From Clostridium sp. CAG:557 (lineage in GTDB: Bacteria > Bacillota > Clostridia > Oscillospirales > Acutalibacteraceae): a stretch of 64,000 nt of DNA. The position numbers and the translations under genes were made by a program. Where the stretch lies: NCBI GenBank assembly GCA_000435275.1, contig FR883868.1:1-64000 (forward strand). Direction: 5' to 3'. Of the stretch, positions 57,768 through 64,000 are shown in pieces. The notes under the pieces were generated by a model. That model saw nothing but the letters and a program-made list of their open reading frames with translations. It was not told the DNA's origin and ran no database searches. How positions within the stretch are numbered: the first letter of the stretch is position 1; each line of letters starts with the position of its first letter.

Positions 57768-59285
57768 TTATGGTGCGTCTAAAGCTGCTCCCGGTTGTTC
57801 CGCCTCGGCAGCACCGTGCGCAACATCTCCAGTGATATTAACATCGCCTTCAATTTTTTGTTGACCTACAGGCATATTAACAACATTAACATTTATTACA
57901 GGTTGAAGTGCAGAGGCTGCTTGCGTGGTTTGTGGTTGACCGCCTTGTGCTCCATCATTTGTATCTGTCTGCTGTGCTGGTTGTGCTGGTTGCTGACCGC
58001 CTTGCATTCCATTGCTTTCTTGTTGTTGTGAGTCTATTTTCGCTTCATTATTTTTAGGTTTTGGTTCTACTTTATTCATAATATCTAAAGTCTTTCTAAA
58101 GCCATTACTTATACCAGACCAAGAAGCCTTAATAAAGTCAGACATAAATTGTGGTAAAACAGAGTCTATTGTTTTCAATGTTAAATTGCCTAAGTTTTTG
58201 AACCATTGGTACATACCTGGTTTTTCTTTAGTGGAATTTATTAAACTTTCCACTTCGCTTAATTTTTCTTCATCAATAGGTTTACCATCTTCAGGCATTT
58301 TAAATACTTTTTGAATGCTAAATTCTAAAGTAGATTTGTCATTATGTAAAAAGTCGTAACCATTTAATGCAAGCAAATTAAATAACTTATAAGCTTCTGG
58401 TTTATCTTCTATGTTGTTATTAACAACAACTGCCAAATGTTGAATAGGTTTTTCTGCAGAAAGCGTTGCAACTAATCCATATTTTTTCAGATCACTTTCA
58501 GATTTATCTACAAAAGAATCACAAATTTTATTTTTTTGTAAATCAGCTGCTTTATTTTTTTCATCAGCCTCTTTCTTTGAATAAAAATGAGAAACATTAA
58601 TTGGCTCTTTATAATCTACAAACTTAAATATGTTTCCATTTTCTACTGTATTATACGGATCATATTGATCAACATTAGGGTCCTGCAAACCTGCTAAAGC
58701 TCTTTTAACCATTTCCTCTGATAATTTAACTCCATTACTTTTACCATTTTGATCTACAATTTTCTTATTAAAGTCATCAATAGTTTTCTTTTCTAACTTT
58801 TTTTCACCCTCTTTTACATCCTTCGTAAAAAACACTTTTGCGTCTTCTTTAGATATAGGTAAAAGACGATATTCTACTGGAACACGTTTATCAACCATCC
58901 AATTCCAAAATCTTTTAGGAATATTATACCAACAAGCTTTTTCTTTTACTCCATCTAACATAAACTTATTAAATTCTTTTCTTTTTGGAGTTTTCCTAAG
59001 GAAAGTTGACAGATTAAAAGGATTAAAACTATAGTGCAGAGGCTCCTCTTTTGTCTCAACTTGTACTCCCATATTGGGCATCAATGCATTTGTGTCTTTA
59101 ATTTTCACCTCAACAATTCCCAAACAACCTGCCTGCATATCTTTGCTTACCCAAGGATATTTAGAAGGTTTAACTAAAGTTGCTGAACATAAATTTGATT
59201 TAACTTTAGCCGATAATGCAAAACTTATTGGCGAAAAATTAGTCAAAATAGCTATAGCTAAACTTGTTATAATAAATTTTTTCAT
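57768..59285 (-). CDS. Large secreted protein of unknown function with Gln/Ala/Pro-rich tail
   Basis: I do not recognise a family. The 505-aa product starts at ATG 59285 behind AAAGGGAG. A clear signal peptide MKKFIITSLAIAILTNFSPI ends near SFA. The mature part is hydrophilic and charged, with aromatic patches such as CWYNIPKRFWNWMVD (about 110-124) and PGMYQWFKNLG. The last 95 or so residues are Gln/Gly/Pro/Ala-rich, then contain short repeats like INVNVVNM and VNITGDV. There are no sortase motif, SLH or LysM repeats that I can see, so it is probably released or held non-covalently. Confidence 0.7.
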   Translation of the reverse strand: MKKFIITSLAIAILTNFSPISFALSAKVKSNLCSATLVKPSKYPWVSKDMQAGCLGIVEVKIKDTNALMPNMGVQVETKEEPLHYSFNPFNLSTFLRKTPKRKEFNKFMLDGVKEKACWYNIPKRFWNWMVDKRVPVEYRLLPISKEDAKVFFTKDVKEGEKKLEKKTIDDFNKKIVDQNGKSNGVKLSEEMVKRALAGLQDPNVDQYDPYNTVENGNIFKFVDYKEPINVSHFYSKKEADEKNKAADLQKNKICDSFVDKSESDLKKYGLVATLSAEKPIQHLAVVVNNNIEDKPEAYKLFNLLALNGYDFLHNDKSTLEFSIQKVFKMPEDGKPIDEEKLSEVESLINSTKEKPGMYQWFKNLGNLTLKTIDSVLPQFMSDFIKASWSGISNGFRKTLDIMNKVEPKPKNNEAKIDSQQQESNGMQGGQQPAQPAQQTDTNDGAQGGQPQTTQAASALQPVINVNVVNMPVGQQKIEGDVNITGDVAHGAAEAEQPGAALDAP

Positions 59286-59318
59286 AAATATAATTCTCCC
59301 TTTCAACTTCATGTTTAT

Positions 59319-59347
59319 ATTATATCACAGCAGTTACTTAATTTCAA
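59319..59347 (-). promoter_or_regulatory. Promoter of the large secreted protein gene
   Basis: On the minus strand TTGAAA (59342-59347) and TATAAT (59319-59324) are 17 bp apart, 34 bp upstream of the start codon. Confidence 0.7.
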
Positions 59348-59464
59348 ATTTTTATGAAATTTTCTCTTATTTATATAAACAACCCCCAAAATAATTTGAA
59401 AAATCTGTCGATTTAACGAAAAATCAAATATTATTCAATGAATAACATACGAAACATTTTTTAA

Positions 59465-60991
59465 TTATAGTTTTTCATTCATAGACGACAAATCTAAATA
59501 ATTATATTTTTTCATAAATCCCTCTAAATTTTGCAAAATTAATTTTATTCCACCCACCTCATTACTTTCAATATTTAAAGGCATCACAGGGTCATGAACA
59601 CTCATCCTTAATAAAAGCCAACCATTTCCACTGGTTTTGTCAAAGGAAATTCGTATTCCTTCTTTATTGTCTGATGCAATTTTCCAGCCATTTCTATTCT
59701 GGGCATAAGTAAAAAGGTCATTTATTACTTTTTCACCGTAAATTTTAAAATTCTCACACAAAATTTTAAGTCTAAATTCCACACTTTCGATCGGCTTTTT
59801 TAATTTATCCAAAATATCCGAAAAATTTTTGTCCTGTCGTCTCAAATTAACTAACTCAATCATAATTTTTGTTACAAGATAAGCCCCATCATCTAAAAAA
59901 TAATTTTCTCGCAACGCAGCATGACCTGATGTTTCTATCGCTAAAGGGCAGTTTATTCCTTGAGAGTTCAGTCGTTTTGCTTCATTTATAACATTTTTAT
60001 AGCCACGTTTAAATCGGTCGTGCACCCCATGCAATTCACTTTCTATATAATCGTGAAGCCCATCAGAAGTAACTGAATCAGTAACAACAGTGCCACCAAA
60101 ATTATTTTTAAGTGCTATCTTTGATGCAAGCGCAATCAAACTATTTTTGCAAATTTCATTTCCGTCACAATCCACCGCACCGGCCCTGTCTACATCTGTG
60201 TCAAAAATTAACCCTAAATCTGCATGATTTCTTAAAGTCGCTTCGATAATCGATTTTATCGCCGCTTTGTCTTCTGGATTTGGCATATGATTTGGAAAAT
60301 TCCCATCAGGTTTCAAAAATTGGCTACCTGATATATCTGCACCTAGCGGTTTTAACACGTCTGTTGCATAAAACCCTCCAACGCCATTTCCAGCATCTAC
60401 CACAATTTTAAGCCCCGAAAGCGGCTTACTTTCTTCTTTTTCTCCTATGCCGTCACAAATTATCTTTCTTAATCTTGCCGCATAAGTTTTCATGTAGTAC
60501 ACTTTTCTTACAAAAAGTCTATCTGCTTTTGAAAAATTAAACTTTTTTTCCGCTCCATTCAAAATTTTTTCTATATCAGCTCCATCTAGCCCACCATTAT
60601 TCGTAAAAAACTTCAATCCATTACGATTAAATGGATGATGGCTAGCAGTTATTTCAATTGCTGCATCACAATTTAGGTCAATCGTTGTCATAAACATCGC
60701 AGGAGTCGATGATAAACCGCAATCAAAAATTTTTATTCCCAAAGTCGATAATGTTTTGACTAAAACACTTTTTATTCTGCCTGCAGAAATTCTAGAGTCG
60801 TGGCCTATCGAAACAGATAGATTTTTAAAATTTTTATTTTTCTCTTGCGACAGCCAAACTGCAAACGACGTCGCTATTTTTTCTAAAACGTCATCAGTTA
60901 AATTAATACTTTCGCCAGGGACGCCATCAATTGCAACTCCCCGTATGTCTGTCCCGCTTTTTAATTTTAAAAAATCTTTATTCTCAGTCAT
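59465..60991 (-). CDS. Alpha-D-phosphohexomutase (phosphomannomutase/phosphoglucomutase type)
   Basis: Four-domain phosphohexomutase of 508 aa, distinct from GlmM. The phosphoserine loop is EITASHHPFNRNGLKFF (serine near residue 117). The metal loop is FDTDVDRAG near 265-273, and the sugar-specificity loop is CPLAIETSGHAALREN. The C-terminal domain is less conserved, with RISFDKTSGNGWLLLRMS in place of the usual RPSGTEP form. GAGGT precedes the ATG. Substrate could be mannose-, glucose- or another hexose phosphate. Confidence 0.87.
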   Translation of the reverse strand: MTENKDFLKLKSGTDIRGVAIDGVPGESINLTDDVLEKIATSFAVWLSQEKNKNFKNLSVSIGHDSRISAGRIKSVLVKTLSTLGIKIFDCGLSSTPAMFMTTIDLNCDAAIEITASHHPFNRNGLKFFTNNGGLDGADIEKILNGAEKKFNFSKADRLFVRKVYYMKTYAARLRKIICDGIGEKEESKPLSGLKIVVDAGNGVGGFYATDVLKPLGADISGSQFLKPDGNFPNHMPNPEDKAAIKSIIEATLRNHADLGLIFDTDVDRAGAVDCDGNEICKNSLIALASKIALKNNFGGTVVTDSVTSDGLHDYIESELHGVHDRFKRGYKNVINEAKRLNSQGINCPLAIETSGHAALRENYFLDDGAYLVTKIMIELVNLRRQDKNFSDILDKLKKPIESVEFRLKILCENFKIYGEKVINDLFTYAQNRNGWKIASDNKEGIRISFDKTSGNGWLLLRMSVHDPVMPLNIESNEVGGIKLILQNLEGFMKKYNYLDLSSMNEKL

Positions 60992-61090
60992 TATCGGTAC
61001 CTCAAAATTTTGCTAAAATTCTATTTTTTTATCATTTTTTTACTATTATAAAATAAAACTTATTAAAATTCCAGCCTTTTGTGCCGCTTC

Positions 61091-61119
61091 TTGAATTAAT
61101 TGTGGCATTATCGTATAAT
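61091..61119 (+). promoter_or_regulatory. Promoter of metG-tatD
   Basis: TTGAAT (61091-61096) and TATAAT (61114-61119) are 17 bp apart, about 38 bp upstream of metG. Confidence 0.7.
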
Positions 61120-61156
61120 AAATTTATAAAATTTATCAAAAAAAGGAAGAATAATT

Positions 61157-62728
61157 ATGAGCAAAAAAACTTTCTATATCACAACACCAATATATTATCC
61201 ATCTGGTAATCCTCATCTTGGCCACAGCTATTGCACTGTTGCAACTGATGTCATGGCTAGATACAAAAGATTGATGGGTTATGACGTTATGTTTTTAACC
61301 GGCACTGACGAGCATGGACAAAAAATAGAATTAAACGCGGCAAAAGAAAATATGCCACCTAAAGAATACGTCGATGAACTAGTTTCTAAATTTAGAAAAC
61401 TCTGGGATATTATGGATATCTCTAACGACCGATATATACGCACTACAGATGATTATCACGTTAAAGCTGTGCAAAAAATATTTAAAAAACTTTATGATAA
61501 AGGTGAAATATATAAAGGAAATTATGAGGGTTGGTACTGCACTCCTTGTGAATCTTTTTGGACCGAAACTCAATTAGTAGATGAAAAATGTCCAGATTGT
61601 GGCAGAGAAGTCAAATTGACAAAAGAAGAAGCCTACTTTTTTAAATTATCAAAGTACTCTGATAAACTTTTAAAATTATATGAAGAACATCCAGAATTTT
61701 TGGAGCCAGAAAGCCGCCGCAACGAGATGATTAGCTTTATAAAAAGCGGTCTTACTGACCTTTGTGTAAGCCGAACCAGCTTTAGTTGGGGAATTCCGGT
61801 TGATTTTGACAACAAACACATCGTTTATGTATGGCTTGACGCTCTTACAAACTATATTACTGCTCTTGGATATGGTTCTGGTGATGACTCTGATTTCAAA
61901 AAATATTGGCCTGCTGATGTTCACTTTGTCGGCAAAGAAATTGTACGCTTTCATGCAATTATTTGGCCGGCAATACTTATGGCGCTCGATTTGCCTCTTC
62001 CTCACAAAATTTACGGGCATGGCTGGTTGCTTTTCGGTGATGGAACTAAGATGTCTAAATCTAAGGGCAATGTCGTTGATCCCAAAACTTTATGTGACAG
62101 ATATGGTGTTGACGCTATAAAGTACTTTTTGATGCGTGAAATTCCATTCGGATCTGACAGTATTTTCACAAACGAAGCGTTGATTAACAGAATAAACTCA
62201 GATTTAGCAAATGACCTCGGGAACCTTGTTTCTAGGACTACTGCTATGGTTGAAAAATACTTTTCTGGAAATTTACCTGGAAAATTGGAAAGTGACGACA
62301 TCGACAATGAATTAATTTTATTAACAACATCTTTACGAAAAAAATATGAAAATCATATGGAAAAATTCCAGTTTTCATGCGCACTCGCAGAAGTATGGAA
62401 AGTTATCGCTCGTGCAAACAAATATATTGATGAAACCATGCCTTGGGCACTCAGTCATGACCCAGAAAAAACAAGTCGGTTGGCCTGCGTTTTATATAAT
62501 TTATGTGAAGTTTTACGCATTGTTGCAATTTTGATTACGCCATTTATGCCAAATACTTCACCGCTAATTGCAGAACAAATTGGTGCCAGTGGCAATATGC
62601 TCACTTGGTGCAAGGCGGACAAATGGGGATTACTTTCACAAAATGCAAAAATAAAAAAAGGTGCTGTGCTTTTCCCTCGAATCGACGCTCAAAAAGAACT
62701 GGAAGAATTAAATAAATGTGTCAAATAG
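61157..62728 (+). CDS. metG: Methionyl-tRNA synthetase
   Basis: Class I synthetase. The HIGH motif reads HLGH in PSGNPHLGHSYC, and the KMSKS loop is GTKMSKSKGNVVDP near residues 297-310. The connective peptide carries a zinc cluster CTPCESF/CPDCG (about 127-148). The anticodon domain extends to residue 523. The C-terminal tRNA-binding dimerisation domain found in longer Firmicutes MetG is absent, so this is the short form. AAGGAAG precedes the ATG. Confidence 0.96.
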   Translation: MSKKTFYITTPIYYPSGNPHLGHSYCTVATDVMARYKRLMGYDVMFLTGTDEHGQKIELNAAKENMPPKEYVDELVSKFRKLWDIMDISNDRYIRTTDDYHVKAVQKIFKKLYDKGEIYKGNYEGWYCTPCESFWTETQLVDEKCPDCGREVKLTKEEAYFFKLSKYSDKLLKLYEEHPEFLEPESRRNEMISFIKSGLTDLCVSRTSFSWGIPVDFDNKHIVYVWLDALTNYITALGYGSGDDSDFKKYWPADVHFVGKEIVRFHAIIWPAILMALDLPLPHKIYGHGWLLFGDGTKMSKSKGNVVDPKTLCDRYGVDAIKYFLMREIPFGSDSIFTNEALINRINSDLANDLGNLVSRTTAMVEKYFSGNLPGKLESDDIDNELILLTTSLRKKYENHMEKFQFSCALAEVWKVIARANKYIDETMPWALSHDPEKTSRLACVLYNLCEVLRIVAILITPFMPNTSPLIAEQIGASGNMLTWCKADKWGLLSQNAKIKKGAVLFPRIDAQKELEELNKCVK

Positions 62729-62742
62729 GAGGTACTCATGCT

Positions 62743-63498
62743 ATGATTTTTGACTCGCACGCTCATTATGATGACAAGGCTTTTGAAGCCGACCGCGATG
62801 AGTTGCTTTCTAAACTTTTTGCAACCGATGTCTGTGGAATAATTAATGTTGGCTGCAATATGGAAACTTCAAAATTATCTGTTGAGCTTGCTCAGAAATA
62901 TCCACTAATCTGGTCTTCTGTGGGTATTCACCCTCACGAAACCGAAAATATCCCGGAGAATTACCTAGACACTTTAGCGGCATATCTTAACCACAGAAAA
63001 ACTGTTGCAATTGGAGAAATTGGCCTTGACTATCATTATGATTTCTCCTCACGCGAAGCTCAAAAAATGTTATTTGAAGAACAGCTAAGTCTTGCTAAAG
63101 AACTAGATGTCCCGGTAATAATTCATGACAGAGAAGCTCACGCTGACACACTTGAACTCTTAAAAAAATATCGCCCCAAGGGTGTTGTGCATTGCTTTTC
63201 TGGTAGTGTCGAAATGTCCGAAGAAATTATAAAATTGGGGATGTATATTGGTCTTGGTGGTGCTGTCACTTTTAAAAATGCAAAAAATCCAATGTTCGTT
63301 GCAAAAGCTGCGCCACTAGACCGGATTTTGCTCGAAACAGACTGCCCATACATGGCACCTGTCCCTCATCGCGGCACTCGTTGCGACTCCAGTATGATAA
63401 AGTTTACTGCAGAAAAAATAGCCATTGAACGTGGTATTTCCGCAGACGAACTTTTTAAAGCAACAAATGAAAACGCACAGCAACTCTTTTTTAATTAA
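62743..63498 (+). CDS. tatD: TatD-family metal-dependent DNase
   Basis: TIM-barrel hydrolase with 3'-5' exonuclease activity in relatives. Metal ligands are the HAH of MIFDSHAHYDD at the start, Glu in AIGEIGLDYHYDFS, His in VIIHDREAH, His in GVVHCFSGSVEM, and Asp in LLETDCPYMAP. The product is 251 aa. The ATG at 62743 follows GGAGGT by about 10 nt. It lies 14 bp after metG, the usual metG-tatD arrangement. Confidence 0.95.
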   Translation: MIFDSHAHYDDKAFEADRDELLSKLFATDVCGIINVGCNMETSKLSVELAQKYPLIWSSVGIHPHETENIPENYLDTLAAYLNHRKTVAIGEIGLDYHYDFSSREAQKMLFEEQLSLAKELDVPVIIHDREAHADTLELLKKYRPKGVVHCFSGSVEMSEEIIKLGMYIGLGGAVTFKNAKNPMFVAKAAPLDRILLETDCPYMAPVPHRGTRCDSSMIKFTAEKIAIERGISADELFKATNENAQQLFFN

Positions 63499-63550
63499 TT
63501 TCTAAATTACAAAAATATATAGAGCTTTTACTAAATCACTTTGATTCGAA

Positions 63551-63570
63551 TTATTCACAGCTTTTCCACA
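63551..63570 (+). promoter_or_regulatory. Paired DnaA-box-like sites upstream of the AgcS gene
   Basis: TTATTCACA (63551-63559) is a full match to the DnaA consensus TTATNCACA, and TTTTCCACA (63562-63570) differs from TTATCCACA by one base. They are in direct orientation, 2 bp apart, in the tatD-agcS gap. Function is unproved. Confidence 0.35.
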
Positions 63571-63605
63571 TAGAATTAATAAAAAATATATGTGGAGGCC
63601 AAAAA

Positions 63606-64000
63606 GTGAACCAATTTTTAAATTATGTTGAAAAAATAAATAATATAATAAACTCAATTGTGTGGGGCCCACCCATGTTGATTTTAATCACAATTGTCGG
63701 CTTACAATTTAGTTTAAGATTAAAATTCTTTCAAATCACTCATGCTAAATTATGGTTAAAACAAACTTTTGGAACAATTTTTAATTTTAAAAAATTAAAA
63801 GGTAAAAAAAATGAAATAACTTCATTTCAAGCTGTTAGCACTGCTTTGGCAAGCGCCATCGGTACTGGGAATGTCGTCGGTGTTGCAACTGCAATAACTT
63901 TAGGAGGGCCTGGTGCCGTTTTTTGGATGTGGATTGCAGCTTTTTTAGGAATGATGACAATTTTTGCCGAAAATATCCTTGGTATAAAATATCGAAAAAT
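63606..64000 (+). CDS. Alanine/glycine:cation symporter (AgcS family), partial
   Basis: Start of a sodium-dependent amino acid symporter cut by the window end; 131 codons are visible. The N-terminus MNQFLNYVEKINNIINSIVW leads into a first transmembrane helix (about 22-36). The family signature follows near residues 78-115: TSFQAVSTALASAIGTGNV and VATAITLGGPGAVFWMW. The GTG start at 63606 has GTGGAGG 7-8 nt upstream. The frame is open to the last base. Confidence 0.9.
   Translation, partial: MNQFLNYVEKINNIINSIVWGPPMLILITIVGLQFSLRLKFFQITHAKLWLKQTFGTIFNFKKLKGKKNEITSFQAVSTALASAIGTGNVVGVATAITLGGPGAVFWMWIAAFLGMMTIFAENILGIKYRK

Noticed and set aside
59381..59460. Short direct repeats of GATTTTTC-type sequence between the secreted protein gene and the phosphohexomutase
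   Set aside because: They are short, A/T-biased and form no stable stem; chance is sufficient.

Overview
The window is AT-rich, densely coded bacterial chromosome. Gene content and order fit a Gram-positive, low-GC member of the class Clostridia that can form endospores. The evidence is the yabO-yabP-yabQ-divIC-yabR sporulation and division block, a SpoVB-type flippase, SpoVAC, PrkC with PASTA repeats next to its PP2C phosphatase, RemA, class III fructose-1,6-bisphosphatase, GTP-type PEP carboxykinase and an EcfA ATPase. A gut or rumen Oscillospirales-like lineage is my guess; the sequence does not prove it. TTG starts are frequent (at least nine genes). I see no insertion sequence, prophage, CRISPR array, rRNA or tRNA.

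Layout. 1-5318 (minus strand): ruvC-ruvA-ruvB, glmM, an RlmI-like methyltransferase and ecfA. 5407-10687 (minus): a PAP2 phosphatase, a PPK2 kinase, holA, comEC and a HIT hydrolase. 10878-13508 (minus): alaS, divergent from the plus-strand operon remA-gmk-rpoZ-priA-def-fmt-yugP-rlmN-stp-prkC (13901-23658). 23801-35454 (minus): hpf, an amidohydrolase, the yab cluster with HU and a SpoVB-like flippase, a lipoprotein, pfkA and dnaE. 35630-38598 (plus): a Fur-family regulator with a Fur-type box, followed by a znuACB-like zinc or manganese transporter. 38722-48511 (plus): fakA-recG, folD, fbp, a cysteine desulfidase-like gene, a secreted unknown, queH and a solitary spoVAC. 48556-55096 (minus): pckA and the polA-ywlE-rimI-tsaD group. 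55238-57633 (plus): dus, degV and an orphan mazF. 57768-60991 (minus): a secreted unknown and a phosphohexomutase. 61157-64000 (plus): metG, tatD and the start of an AgcS symporter cut by the window edge.

Most of the window is core housekeeping: replication and repair (ruvABC, holA, dnaE, polA, recG, priA), translation quality and modification (alaS, metG, def, fmt, rlmN, queH, dus, tsaD, rqcP, hpf), central carbon flux in both directions (pfkA against fbp and pckA), and envelope or sporulation functions.

The most unusual structure is not a gene. Four intergenic elements (about 10736-10846, 13753-13851, 17966-18087 and 51444-51560) each fold on paper into a closing stem plus three hairpin arms, with little or no unpaired sequence at the junction. 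Their primary sequences differ, but the four-way-junction architecture is kept. Two of them lie inside apparent operons and none ends in a T tract. A second, smaller repeat is a 16-nt identical hairpin apex carried on two different stems at two convergent gene ends (23757-23788 and 48526-48549).
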